Assembly (NCBI RefSeq): GCF_006539505.1
Contig: NZ_BJND01000039.1
Location: forward strand, 1 to 64,000
DNA from: Streptomyces spinoverrucosus
GTDB taxonomy: Bacteria; Actinomycetota; Actinomycetes; Streptomycetales; Streptomycetaceae
Reading direction: 5' to 3'
Length of the DNA stretch: 64,000 bases
Numbering within the stretch: position 1 is the stretch's first letter; every line of letters begins with the position of its first letter. The notes beneath the pieces are model-generated. The model searched no databases. It saw only the letters and a list, made by a program, of their open reading frames with translations, and was not told the DNA's origin. Positions 7,753 through 16,762 of the stretch are shown one piece after another. Both the position numbers and the translations under genes were made by a program.

Positions 7753-9191
7753 TCGGCGTCGTCGCCCTTGTCGTCGCCCTCGTCCTTCTTCAGGTTCGGC
7801 TTACCGGCGGAGCCGTCCGCCGCCTCGCCGAGCATCTTGTCCAGCTCGGAGAAGTCCAGCTGCTCGCGGTGCACGAAGCCGTCCGGATCGTCCAGGTCGT
7901 TCGCGGTCGGCAGCATGTCCGGGTGGGCCCACAGGGCGTCCCGGCCGTCGACACCGCGCGCGTCCGTCAGGGACGCCCACAGGCGGGAGGCGTCGCGCAG
8001 CCGGCGCGGGCGCAGCTCCAGGCCGATCAGCGTGGCGAAGGTCTGCTCGGCCGGGCCGCCGGTCGCGCGACGGCGGCGCAGGGTCTCACGCAGCGCGTCG
8101 GCGGACGACAGGCGCGGCTTCGCGGCCGCGTGCACCACCGCGTCCACCCAGCCCTCGACGAGCGCGAGCGCCGTCTCCAGACGGGCCAGCGCCGCCTTCT
8201 GCTCCGGCGTGTCCTCCGGCTGGAACATGCCCTGCTGGAGCGCGTCCTGCAGCTGCTCGGGGTTCTGCGGGTCGAACTGGCCGACCACGTCCTCCAGCTT
8301 GGCCGTGTCGACCTTGATCCCGCGCGCGTACCCGTCGACCGCGCCGAACAGGTGCGAGCGCAGCCACGGCACGTGCGCGAACAGCCGCTGGTGGGCGGCC
8401 TCGCGCAGGGCGAGATACAGCCGCACCTCCTCCTTGGGCACGCCCAGGTCCTTGCCGAACGCCTCGATGTTCACCGGCAGCAGCGCGGCCTTGCCGGCCG
8501 GGCCGAGCGGCAGGCCGATGTCGGTCGAGCCGACGACCTCGCCCGCGAGCACGCCCACGGCCTGCCCGATCTGCGTACCGAACATCGCGCCGCCCATCGA
8601 GCGCATCATGCCGATCAGCGGGCCGGCCATGGCCTGCATCTCCTCCGGCAGGACGTCGCCCATGGCGGCGCCGACGCGCTCGGCGACCGGGTCGACGAGC
8701 TCCTGCCACGCGGGCAGGGTCGCCTCGACCCACTCCGCGCGGCTCCAGGCCACCGCGGAGGCGGCGCCGGACGGCAGGGACGTCGCGTCGTCCAGCCACA
8801 GGTCGGCCAGGCGGACGGCGTCCTGGACCGCGGTGCGCTCGGCGGGGCCGACGCTCGCGTCCTTCGTGCCGTCCGACGTGCCCTGGGAGACCGTCTGGCG
8901 GGCGATCTGCTTGGCCATGTCCCAGTTCACCGGGCCGCCCTCATAGGAGAGCATCTGGCCCAGCTGCTGGAACGCGGCGCCCAGGTCGGTGGGGTTCAGC
9001 GAACCGAACATGGCAGCGAGCGGATTGTCCGCGCCGGGGCCACCAAAGCCTCCGGCACCGGGCAGCCCGCCGAAACCGAACGGGTTGGCCGGTCCCTGAC
9101 CACCACCGCTCTGCTGGTCCTTCTTCTTGCCCTCGTCGCCGTCTTCCGGCTCCTCCGGCGGAAGGCCGAATCCGAATGGGGTGTCACTCAC
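7749..9191 (-). CDS. DUF2342 zinc-dependent metalloprotease-like protein
   Basis: A 480-residue member of the actinobacterial DUF2342 family (putative hydrolase, sometimes called F420-biosynthesis-associated). The first 70 residues are Gly/Pro-rich and charged, followed by helical segments and the family signature LALREAAHQRLF near residue 265, where the E-x-x-H pair could bind zinc. Other conserved pieces are FGTQIGQAVGVLAGEVVG and a C-terminal acidic tail. It is coupled to the Nudix gene by ATGA. It is divergent from the epimerase-like gene, with about 190 bp between starts. No experimental function is known to me. Confidence 0.85.
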   Translation of the reverse strand: MSDTPFGFGLPPEEPEDGDEGKKKDQQSGGGQGPANPFGFGGLPGAGGFGGPGADNPLAAMFGSLNPTDLGAAFQQLGQMLSYEGGPVNWDMAKQIARQTVSQGTSDGTKDASVGPAERTAVQDAVRLADLWLDDATSLPSGAASAVAWSRAEWVEATLPAWQELVDPVAERVGAAMGDVLPEEMQAMAGPLIGMMRSMGGAMFGTQIGQAVGVLAGEVVGSTDIGLPLGPAGKAALLPVNIEAFGKDLGVPKEEVRLYLALREAAHQRLFAHVPWLRSHLFGAVDGYARGIKVDTAKLEDVVGQFDPQNPEQLQDALQQGMFQPEDTPEQKAALARLETALALVEGWVDAVVHAAAKPRLSSADALRETLRRRRATGGPAEQTFATLIGLELRPRRLRDASRLWASLTDARGVDGRDALWAHPDMLPTANDLDDPDGFVHREQLDFSELDKMLGEAADGSAGKPNLKKDEGDDKGDDAE

Positions 9192-9384
9192 GGGATTCCT
9201 CGGCTGTTAAGGCCGCCGGTCTTCCCCGACGGCACGACTGCCCGACAACACCACCCAGCCTAGACACCCCGGGCGGTTCGGGCCTCGGTGCTTCGCCGAC
9301 TCGCGGCCTGCGGCAGGATGGATGCCACCTGGTACGTACGCCTCACTCGCGCTCGTATGTGAAGACAACCGCTGGAGACACCCG

Positions 9385-10497
9385 GTGAGTTCCCCAGATC
9401 CGCAGGTTCGCGCAGCGCGAAACCTGTCAACCACTCCCGCCCTGCGCGGGCCCGTCGTCGCGGTCACCGGCGCCGCGTCCGGCGTGGGCGCGCTGCTCAC
9501 CGCGCGGCTGGCCGCGTCGGACGAGATCAAGCAGGTCATCGCCATCGACGAGCGGCGCGGCGAGTGCGCGGCGGCCCAGTGGCACATCCTCGACGTGCGG
9601 GATCCGGCGATCGCGGAGAAGCTGCGGGGCGCGGACGTGGTGGTGCACCTGGCGCTCGACCTGGACCTGGAGACGGACGCGGCCGCCCGTACGGCCTACA
9701 ACGTGCGCGGGACACAGACCGTGCTGACCGCCGCCGCGGCGGCCGGGGTGCACCGAGTGGTGCTGTGCACGTCGGCGATGGTCTACGGGGCGTTGCCGGA
9801 CAACGAGCTGCCGCTGTCGGAGGACGCCGAGCTGCGGGCGACGGCGGAGGCCACCGGGGTGGGGGACCTGCTGGAGATCGAGCGGCTGGCGCGGCGTGCG
9901 CCGCGGGCGCACCCGGGGCTCAATGTCACCGTGGTGCGGCCCGCTGTCCTGGTGGGAGGCACGGACACCGCGCTGACCAGGTACTTCGAGTCGCCCCGTC
10001 TGCTTGTCGTCGCCGGGTCGCGGCCGGCCTGGCAGTTCTGTCACGTCGAAGATCTGTGCAGTGCTCTGGAGTACGCCGTCCTGGAGAAGGTCGAGGGGGA
10101 GCTCGCCGTGGGGTGCGACGGGTGGCTGGAGCAGGAGGAGGTCGAGGAGCTGAGCGGGATCCGGCGGATGGAGCTGCCGTCGGCGGTGGCGCTGGGGGCG
10201 GCGGCGCGGCTGCACCGGATCGGGCTGACGCCGTCGCCGGCTGGGGACCTGGCGTACACGATGTACCCCTGGGTGGTCAGTGGGAGCCGGCTGCATGACG
10301 CCGGGTGGCGGGCCCGGTGGACCAATGAGGAGGTGCTCGCCGAGCTGCTGGAGGAGGTGTCTGGGCGGCATACGGTGGCCGGGCGGCGGCTGGGGCGGAA
10401 GGACGCGACGGCTGCGGGGGCCGCGGGGGCGACGGTGGCTCTGCTGGGTGCGGCGGCCGTGGTGCGCAGGGCTCGGAAGGCTCGGCGGCGACTCTGA
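9385..10497 (+). CDS. NAD-dependent epimerase/dehydratase-like SDR with C-terminal membrane anchor
   Basis: A 370-residue extended short-chain dehydrogenase-type protein. The dinucleotide loop is VTGAASGVGALL, followed by DERR and VVHLALD. The active-site region is LCTSAMVYGA, where the YxxxK Lys is not evident, so catalytic activity is uncertain. The C-terminus (AGAAGATVALLGAAAVVRRARKARRRL) is one hydrophobic helix plus a basic tail, consistent with a membrane anchor. GTG 9385 is chosen because CTGGAG lies 7 nt upstream; a longer frame from 9322 lacks a ribosome site. Confidence 0.85.
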   Translation: MSSPDPQVRAARNLSTTPALRGPVVAVTGAASGVGALLTARLAASDEIKQVIAIDERRGECAAAQWHILDVRDPAIAEKLRGADVVVHLALDLDLETDAAARTAYNVRGTQTVLTAAAAAGVHRVVLCTSAMVYGALPDNELPLSEDAELRATAEATGVGDLLEIERLARRAPRAHPGLNVTVVRPAVLVGGTDTALTRYFESPRLLVVAGSRPAWQFCHVEDLCSALEYAVLEKVEGELAVGCDGWLEQEEVEELSGIRRMELPSAVALGAAARLHRIGLTPSPAGDLAYTMYPWVVSGSRLHDAGWRARWTNEEVLAELLEEVSGRHTVAGRRLGRKDATAAGAAGATVALLGAAAVVRRARKARRRL

Positions 10498-10560
10498 GGG
10501 GCCGCGGGCTGCGGCGGACGTCGGGGTTTCTCGCCCCCGCCGCCCCTACCCGTCCCATCC

Positions 10561-10628
10561 CGGGGGCTGCGCCCCCAGACCCCCGCTTCGGCCTGAACGG
10601 CCTCGTCCTCAAGCGCCGGACGGGCTGA
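10561..10628. repeat. Genus-typical intergenic repeat element
   Basis: It begins with a small hairpin (GGGGG-CTGCG-CCCCC) and ends with CTCAAGCGCCGGACGGGCTGA, a sequence I recognise from memory as recurring between genes in many Streptomyces chromosomes. It lies between the SDR and moaE and may act as a transcript-end structure. Confidence 0.55.
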
Positions 10629-10747
10629 GAAGATGCAGCCCGCGCCGAAAAGCAGGCGTCTCCCTGTATGAGGCTCCAACGGCCACGCACGCGTGCCTGG
10701 TGAATGCGCCATTCCCGCGTGTCACGCGCGTGCGGCACGATGGACGC

Positions 10748-11209
10748 ATGGCAGCCACCAATGATCACCCTGGCGAGCAGGGCGCACAGCAGCCCATCAA
10801 ACTGATCGCCATCCGCGAGTCGGCCCTCTCCCTCGACGAGGTCTTCCGGGCCGTCGGGGACGACGCCGCCGGGGGCACCGCCCTGTTCGTCGGCACCGTG
10901 CGCAATCACGACGGGGGTGCCGACGTCGACGCGCTCGGGTACTCCTGTCATCCGAGCGCCGAGGCCGAGATGCGGCGGATCGCCGAGAAGGTCGTCGCCG
11001 AGTTCCCGGTGCGGGCGCTGGCCGCCGTACACCGTGTGGGGGATCTGAAGGTCGGGGATCTGGCCGTCGTGGTCGCCGTGTCCTGTCCGCACCGCGGGGA
11101 GGCCTTCGAGGCCTGCCGGAAGCTGATCGACGACCTCAAGCACGAGGTGCCGATCTGGAAGCACCAGAAGTTCTCCGACGGTACCGAGGAGTGGGTGGGG
11201 GCCTGCTGA
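10748..11209 (+). CDS. moaE: Molybdopterin synthase catalytic subunit MoaE
   Basis: A 153-residue MoaE. The enzyme transfers sulfur from the MoaD thiocarboxylate to precursor Z to form molybdopterin in the cytoplasm. Family motifs are present: ALFVGTVRNHDGG with the conserved Arg, SCPHRGEAFEACRKLIDDLK with the His-Arg pair, and EVPIWKHQ with the active-site Lys. Length is normal. ATG 10748 follows GATGGACGC without a clear Shine-Dalgarno. No moaD or other moa gene is adjacent, so the partner subunit must be encoded elsewhere. Confidence 0.92.
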   Translation: MAATNDHPGEQGAQQPIKLIAIRESALSLDEVFRAVGDDAAGGTALFVGTVRNHDGGADVDALGYSCHPSAEAEMRRIAEKVVAEFPVRALAAVHRVGDLKVGDLAVVVAVSCPHRGEAFEACRKLIDDLKHEVPIWKHQKFSDGTEEWVGAC

Positions 11210-11326
11210 CCCTCCAGGCGGGCGACTCCGGTTGCGTAACCGCACCCCCGGCATGAGCGTTGTCAGTGCGGATGGTTAATCTGTTGATCATTCAGTTCGC
11301 GGACGCTCATGGGGTTGGAGGTCGGC

Positions 11327-11491
11327 ATGGCGGCGCTCGCCTGGTTGCTGATTCCGCTTGGGGCTGCTGTCGGCGCGGGCCTGTGGGGCAGTTGGGCCAA
11401 CAGAACCCGCAAGGCCCGCAGCGACGGCCCCGAGCTGGACGGCTACGCCCGCTTCCGCGCGGCCATGGAGAAGTCCCACACCGGCCCGTGA
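11327..11491 (+). CDS. Small single-pass membrane protein
   Basis: A 54-residue protein with an N-terminal helix (MAALAWLLIPLGAAVGAGLWGSW) followed by a basic stop-transfer (NRTRKARSDG) and a short soluble tail. ATG 11327 has TTGGAGG 7 nt upstream, so it is preferred to the ATG at 11309. It lies 55 nt ahead of the PDZ-Lon protease gene and may be co-transcribed. No function is known. Confidence 0.65.
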   Translation: MAALAWLLIPLGAAVGAGLWGSWANRTRKARSDGPELDGYARFRAAMEKSHTGP

Positions 11492-11546
11492 CCCCGTCAG
11501 GCGGCCCTGACAGTGCGCTGACAGAGCCGTCCCGTAGTGTCGTGCC

Positions 11547-12644
11547 ATGCCACGCCGCACCGCGACGATGCTCGCCTCCACCCTCATGCTGATCGCGCTC
11601 CTGTGCGCGGGAGTGCTCATCCCCGTGCCGTACTCGGAGATGTCCCCGGGGCCGACGGTGAACACGCTGGGGGACCACGACGGGGAGCCGGTGCTGCGGA
11701 TCTCCGGACGCAAGACCTACCCGACGGACGGTCACCTCAACATGACCACCGTCCGCGTCACCAGCGCCGACTACCGGATGAACCTCGTCGAGGCGGTCTA
11801 CGGCTGGCTGGCACACGACAACAAGGTCGTCCCGCACGACACCCTCTACCCGGACGGCAAGACAGAGGAGGAGTCCACACAGGAGAACGCCGAGGAGTTC
11901 AGCCAGTCCCAGGAGAGCGCCAAGGTCGCCGCCCTGAAGGAACTCGGCGTCAAGGTGGAGTCCTGGGTGATCGTCTCCACCGTCGTGAAGGACTCCCCGG
12001 CGGAGGGCAGGCTGCACGCCGGTGACGTGATCAAGGCCGTCGACGGTACGGCGGTGAAGGCGCCCGGCGACGTGGCCGAGCTGGTGACCAAGCACAAGCC
12101 GGGCGAGGACGTCGTCTTCACGATCGTGCCCGCCAAGGAGCAGGCCGCCGCCGAGAAGGAGAACCGCGAGCCGCTGAAGACGGAGAAGGTCACGATCACC
12201 ACGACGACCTCCGACGACGCCGGTGAGAAGCGCGCCATCGTCGGGATCTCGGCCGGAACCGACCACACCTTCCCGTTCACCATCGACATCAAGCTCGCCG
12301 ACGTCGGCGGCCCGAGCGCCGGCCTGATGTTCGCGCTCGGCATCTACGACAAGCTCACCCCGGGCTCGCTCACCGGCGGCTCGTTCGTCGCCGGCACCGG
12401 CACCATAGACGACGGCGGCAGGGTCGGCCCGATCGGCGGCGTCGAGATGAAGACCGTCGGCGCGCGCAGCATGGGCGCCCAGTACTTCCTGACGCCCGCC
12501 GACAACTGCGCGGCCGCCGCCAAGGACACCCCCAAGGGCCTCACCCTCGTCAAGGTCAACACCATCGACGACGCCCTCGGCGCCCTGAAGGACATCCGCG
12601 ACGGCAACACCGCCGACCTGCCGAAGTGCACGGCCAAGGGTTGA
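11547..12644 (+). CDS. YlbL-type membrane-anchored PDZ / Lon-like (S16) protease
   Basis: A 365-residue protein. An N-terminal signal anchor (STLMLIALLCAGVLIPVP), a PDZ domain (about residues 130-205: VVKDSPAEGRLHAGDVIKAVDG), then a Lon-type proteolytic domain with the Ser of GGPSAGLMFALG and the Lys of GGVEMKTVGA forming the Ser-Lys dyad. This is the architecture of Bacillus YlbL; the protease faces outward. ATG 11547 lacks a good Shine-Dalgarno. A hairpin terminator follows. Substrates are unknown; roles in envelope quality control or cell division are inferred from relatives. Confidence 0.88.
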   Translation: MPRRTATMLASTLMLIALLCAGVLIPVPYSEMSPGPTVNTLGDHDGEPVLRISGRKTYPTDGHLNMTTVRVTSADYRMNLVEAVYGWLAHDNKVVPHDTLYPDGKTEEESTQENAEEFSQSQESAKVAALKELGVKVESWVIVSTVVKDSPAEGRLHAGDVIKAVDGTAVKAPGDVAELVTKHKPGEDVVFTIVPAKEQAAAEKENREPLKTEKVTITTTTSDDAGEKRAIVGISAGTDHTFPFTIDIKLADVGGPSAGLMFALGIYDKLTPGSLTGGSFVAGTGTIDDGGRVGPIGGVEMKTVGARSMGAQYFLTPADNCAAAAKDTPKGLTLVKVNTIDDALGALKDIRDGNTADLPKCTAKG

Positions 12645-12660
12645 TCAGGAGGCGTATCGG

Positions 12661-12709
12661 TACGGCGCTGGGGGCGCCCCCATGATCGGAGGGCGCCCCC
12701 AGCGCCGTA
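12661..12709. terminator. Long hairpin terminator between convergent genes
   Basis: A 19-bp perfect stem (TACGGCGCTGGGGGCGCCC and its complement) with an 11-nt loop lies between the PDZ-Lon gene and the convergent PPA1309 gene. Confidence 0.82.
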
Positions 12710-12752
12710 TACCGAGCACGCGCGCGCGTACCCGGCGTCGTACCGAAACCCC

Positions 12753-13295
12753 TCAGTCAGCGAACGTCGCCGCCAGCGCCTCCGCGAGGCCCGGAACCAG
12801 CTCGGAGCCGGTAAGGACCTCCGTCGGGGAGTCCTTCTCGCGCAGCCGCAGGGCCGACTCGCGTGCGCCGTCGCGCAGCACGGCGACCGTCATGCGGACC
12901 TCCTGGCGCTCGGGGTGCCGGGCGACCCACTTGGCGAGCGCGGCCTCGTCCAGATCGTCCGGGACCTGGGCCTCGGCGGACGGCGGCAGCATCAGCCGCT
13001 CCACCGTGAGCGCGCAGCCGACCACCGCCTCGGGCCAGGCGATGGTGCCGAGGAACTCGTCGAGCGGCTTGTCCGTTGGGATTTCGTCCTGCTCGATCGG
13101 GGTGAGACCGGCGGCGTCCGGCTCGTCACCCAGGCCGAGCTGCGCCGCCAGCGCGGGTTCCTGGGCCCGCAGCTGAGCGGTGTCTACGAGGGCGAAGAGG
13201 CGTGCGGGCTGGTCCCAGCCGAGGCCGGAGGCGTACTCGTCGATCTCGAGTACGGCCCGGGTGAGCGGGCTCGCCGCCATGGGTGTGTTGGACAT
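12753..13295 (-). CDS. PPA1309 family protein
   Basis: A 180-residue soluble acidic protein of the PPA1309 family, found widely in actinobacteria. Recognisable segments are LTRAVLEIDEYASGLGWDQPARLFALVDT at the start and TIAWPEAVVGCALTVERL in the middle. ATG 13295 has GAGGCAGGA upstream. No catalytic motif is evident and no function is assigned to the family. It is divergent from the UPF0182 gene (150 bp between starts); this gene pairing is frequent in relatives, from memory. Confidence 0.82.
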   Translation of the reverse strand: MSNTPMAASPLTRAVLEIDEYASGLGWDQPARLFALVDTAQLRAQEPALAAQLGLGDEPDAAGLTPIEQDEIPTDKPLDEFLGTIAWPEAVVGCALTVERLMLPPSAEAQVPDDLDEAALAKWVARHPERQEVRMTVAVLRDGARESALRLREKDSPTEVLTGSELVPGLAEALAATFAD

Positions 13296-13445
13296 GGTCA
13301 CAATCCTGCCTCGTTCCCGCCCGGAATCGGGAACCGAGTAAAGCGTGAGTAAGTTGCATAGGTGAGGGCCTACGATCACGGGGCCCATCGACGGCCCGCG
13401 AAAACGGGGGCCTGACAGACCAACAGCGATTTTCGAGGTGCCACC

Positions 13446-16418
13446 TTGGCTTTCCAGATGCCGGACCGCGGCGGAGGCCCGACGGGGCCACGGATCAGAG
13501 TGGGCCGCCCGTCCCGGCGTGTCCGGACCCTGCTCATGACACTGGGCGTCCTTGCCGTGCTCGGCATGGCGTTCACCATGTTCGCGGGCTTCTGGACTGA
13601 CTGGCTGTGGTACCGGTCGGTGGACTACTCGTCCGTCTTCACCACCACCCTGTGGACCAAGATCGGGCTCTTCGTCGTCTTCGGCCTGCTCATGGCCGTC
13701 GCCGTCGGGTTCAACATCTGGCTGGCCCACCGGCTGCGCCCGCCGCTGAGCGCGATGTCGATGGAGCAGCAGAGCCTCGACCGCTACCGGATGGGCATCG
13801 CGCCGTACAAGAAGTGGCTGCTGTTCGGGATCACCGCCCTGGTGGGCCTGATCGCCGGCGCGTCCGCGTCCGGGCAGTGGCGGACCTGGCTGATGTGGGT
13901 CAACGGCGTGCCGTTCGGGCAGAAGGACCCGCAGTTCCAGCTGGACGTCGCGTTCTACGCCTTCGACCTGCCCTGGTACCGGTTCCTGCTCGGCTTCGGC
14001 TTCGCCGCCGCGATCCTCTCCCTGATCGCCGCCGCGCTCACCCACTACCTGTACGGCGGGCTGCGCGTCACCAGCCCGGGCGCGCGCGCCACGGCCGCCG
14101 CGACCGGCCATCTGTCGGTGCTCATCGGCTTCTTCGTCGCGCTGAAGGCGGTCGCCTACTGGCTCGACCGGTACGGCCTGGCAGTCAAGTCCAGCGACTT
14201 CAAGGCGACGGACAACTGGACGGGCCTGAGGTACGTCGACGCCAACGCCTACCTGCCGGCCAAGACGATCCTGTTCTGCATCGCCGTCATCTGCGCCCTG
14301 CTGTTCTTCTCCACGATCTGGCGCCGCACCTGGCAGCTGCCGCTGATCGGCTTCGGCCTGATGGTGCTGTCGGCGATCCTGATCGGCGGGCTGTACCCGG
14401 CGATCGTGCAGAAGTTCCAGGTCCAGCCGAACGAGCAGGCCAAGGAAGCCCCGTACGTCAACAAGAACCTCAAGGCGACGCGTGAGGCGTACGGCATCGA
14501 CGGCACGCAGGTCACCGAGTACTCGGGCACGGCCAACACCAAGGACGCCACCAAGCTGCGGGACGACGTCGACGCCACGGCGAGCATCCGCATCATGGAC
14601 CCGAACATCGTCTCGCCGACCTTCCAGCAGCTCCAGCAGATGCGGAAGTACTACGCGTTCCCGACCAACCTGGACGTCGACCGCTACGGCTCGGCCGGCA
14701 AGGAGCAGGACACGGTCATCGGTCTGCGCGAGCTGAACTACGCGGGCATCGACAAGAAGAACTGGATCAACAACCACTTCCGCTACACCCACGGCTACGG
14801 CGTGGTCGCCGCGGAGGGCACCTCCGTGGACTCCGAGGGCCGTCCGGTCTTCACCGAGTCCGACCTGCCGTCCAAGGGCCAGCTCGGCACGTACGAGCAG
14901 CGGATCTACTACGGCGAGAAGACCAACACGTACTCGATCGTCGGCGGTCCCCAGAAGGAGATCGACTACTCCGACGACAGCGGTGAGAAGACCTACAGCT
15001 ACGAGGGCAACAGCGGCATCAACCTCGAGAACCCGATAAACCGGGCCGCTTACGCGGTGGCGCTCAACGAGCCGCAGATCCTCTACTCCGGCGCCATCGG
15101 CGAGGGTTCGCGGATCCTGTACAACCGCACGCCCAAGGAGCGCGTCGAGGCGGTCGCCCCGTGGCTGACCATCGACGGCGACGCCTACCCGGCGGTCGTC
15201 AACCACCGGATCCAGTGGATCGTCGACGCGTACACGACCACGAACGGATACCCGTACGCCTCGCGTACGACCCTCGGCGACACCACCGCCGACTCGCTGA
15301 CCGCGACCAACGACCAGCGCACGGTGGTGGCCCAGCAGAACCAGGTCAACTACATCCGCAACTCGGTGAAGGCGACCGTCGACGCCTACACCGGCGAGGT
15401 CAAGCTCTACCAGTGGGACACCCAGGACCCGGTCCTGAAGACCTGGATGAAGGCCTTCCCCGGCACGGTGGAGCCCAAGTCGAAGATCTCCGACGCGCTC
15501 ATGGCTCATCTGCGCTACCCGCAGGACCTGTTCAAGGTCCAGCGCGAGCTGCTGACGCGCTACCACGTGAAGGACGCCGACACCTTCCTCAGCGGCAGCG
15601 AGGTGTGGCAGGTGCCGGACGACCCGACCAACAAGTCGGGCGACGCGGTGCCGCCGTACTACCTCAGCATGAAGATGCCCGACCAGAGGGAACAGGCGTT
15701 CTCGCTGACGACGACCTTCACTCCCAACGGCCGGGACAACCTCAGCGCGTTCATGGCGGTCGACGCCGAGGCGGGCAAGAGTGACTACGGCAAGATCAGA
15801 ATCCTGAAACTGCCGACGAGTACGACGGTCAACGGACCCAAGCAGGTACAGAGCCAGTTCAACTCCGAACAGGACATCGCCGAATCCATCCGGCTGCTGA
15901 GAGGCGGCGACTCGGAGGTGGAGTACGGCAACCTGCTGACCGTGCCACTGGACGGCGGTCTGCTCTACGTCGAGCCGGTCTACGTACGCGGTGGTGGACT
16001 CCAGTACCCGTTGCTGCGCAAGGTGTTGGTGAGCTACGGCGGCAACACCGCGTTCGAGGACACCCTCGACGAGGCCCTCAACAAGGTGTTCGGGGTGGAG
16101 GGTTCAACCCCGCCGCCGGAGGAGGACACGGGCGAGGGCGAGACCACTACACCGCCGCCGACGAGCGACAACCCGACGGTCCAGGAGGCGCTCAACGACG
16201 CCCAGAAGGCCTTCACGGCCGGCCAGGAAGCGCTGAAGAAGGGCGACTGGGAGGCGTACGGACGGGCGCAGGACGACCTGGAGGCGGCGCTGCGGCGGGC
16301 CGAGGAGGCACAGTCGCGGGCCGCGGGCACCGGCGGTGCCACCAGCAGTCCGAATCCCACCGGGAGCCCGAATCCCACGGGGAGCCCGAGCCCTACCCCC
16401 AGTCCGCAGAGCGGCTGA
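13446..16418 (+). CDS. UPF0182 family large membrane protein
   Basis: A 990-residue UPF0182 protein. About seven hydrophobic helices fill residues 25-330 (for example TLLMTLGVLAVLGMAFTMFA, LFVVFGLLMAVAVGF, LPLIGFGLMVLSAILIGG). A long extracytoplasmic region of roughly 550 residues with many Tyr/Asp motifs follows. The C-terminus is an acidic coiled-coil-like stretch (ALNDAQKAFTAGQEALKKG) and a tail of PNPTGS repeats. TTG 13446 is used because GAGGTG lies 5 nt upstream, ahead of the in-frame ATG at 13458. Function is unknown. The Pro/Ser/Thr tail suggests cell-wall spanning. Confidence 0.9.
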   Translation: MAFQMPDRGGGPTGPRIRVGRPSRRVRTLLMTLGVLAVLGMAFTMFAGFWTDWLWYRSVDYSSVFTTTLWTKIGLFVVFGLLMAVAVGFNIWLAHRLRPPLSAMSMEQQSLDRYRMGIAPYKKWLLFGITALVGLIAGASASGQWRTWLMWVNGVPFGQKDPQFQLDVAFYAFDLPWYRFLLGFGFAAAILSLIAAALTHYLYGGLRVTSPGARATAAATGHLSVLIGFFVALKAVAYWLDRYGLAVKSSDFKATDNWTGLRYVDANAYLPAKTILFCIAVICALLFFSTIWRRTWQLPLIGFGLMVLSAILIGGLYPAIVQKFQVQPNEQAKEAPYVNKNLKATREAYGIDGTQVTEYSGTANTKDATKLRDDVDATASIRIMDPNIVSPTFQQLQQMRKYYAFPTNLDVDRYGSAGKEQDTVIGLRELNYAGIDKKNWINNHFRYTHGYGVVAAEGTSVDSEGRPVFTESDLPSKGQLGTYEQRIYYGEKTNTYSIVGGPQKEIDYSDDSGEKTYSYEGNSGINLENPINRAAYAVALNEPQILYSGAIGEGSRILYNRTPKERVEAVAPWLTIDGDAYPAVVNHRIQWIVDAYTTTNGYPYASRTTLGDTTADSLTATNDQRTVVAQQNQVNYIRNSVKATVDAYTGEVKLYQWDTQDPVLKTWMKAFPGTVEPKSKISDALMAHLRYPQDLFKVQRELLTRYHVKDADTFLSGSEVWQVPDDPTNKSGDAVPPYYLSMKMPDQREQAFSLTTTFTPNGRDNLSAFMAVDAEAGKSDYGKIRILKLPTSTTVNGPKQVQSQFNSEQDIAESIRLLRGGDSEVEYGNLLTVPLDGGLLYVEPVYVRGGGLQYPLLRKVLVSYGGNTAFEDTLDEALNKVFGVEGSTPPPEEDTGEGETTTPPPTSDNPTVQEALNDAQKAFTAGQEALKKGDWEAYGRAQDDLEAALRRAEEAQSRAAGTGGATSSPNPTGSPNPTGSPSPTPSPQSG

Positions 16419-16462
16419 TCGAAAAGCTCCTCCCGCGTCGTGATACGGTTGCCAAACAACGA

Positions 16463-16536
16463 CGCGGGGTGGAGCAGCTCGGTAGCTCGCTGGGCTCATA
16501 ACCCAGAGGTCGCAGGTTCAAATCCTGTCCCCGCTA
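16463..16536 (+). tRNA. Initiator tRNA-fMet (CAT), copy 1
   Basis: 74 nt without encoded CCA. The anticodon is CAT in loop CTCATAA, flanked by the three consecutive G:C pairs (GGG/CCC) diagnostic of initiator tRNA. Position 1 C is unpaired against U72, another initiator feature. It is identical to the copy at 19290. Confidence 0.97.
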
Positions 16537-16563
16537 CTGAAGTCGACGCGCTGTCGGCCCAGG

Positions 16564-16599
16564 CGAAGGCCCGGATCCTCCAAGGGATCCGGGCCTTCG
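16564..16599. terminator. Terminator after tRNA-fMet copy 1
   Basis: A 15-bp perfect stem (CGAAGGCCCGGATCC and its complement) with a 6-nt loop lies 27 nt after the tRNA. Confidence 0.85.
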
Positions 16600-16762
16600 T
16601 GGTGTGCGAACGCATGTGCCGACGCCCGGTATCGCCGTGCCGCCATGGGGAGTTGGGAGATCTGTGTTTGACTTGTCTCTCTGTGGGCATGTCGACAAAA
16701 CGCTGAAGTGACCTCACTGGCTGCGGTATACCAGGTGTACCCAGGTTGCAGGTGGTGCGACG

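Noticed and set aside
12753..15566. Very long minus-strand frame opposite the UPF0182 gene
   Set aside because: Only its last 180 codons (the PPA1309 protein) are real; the rest is antisense to the UPF0182 coding region with His/Arg/Gln-rich shadow composition.
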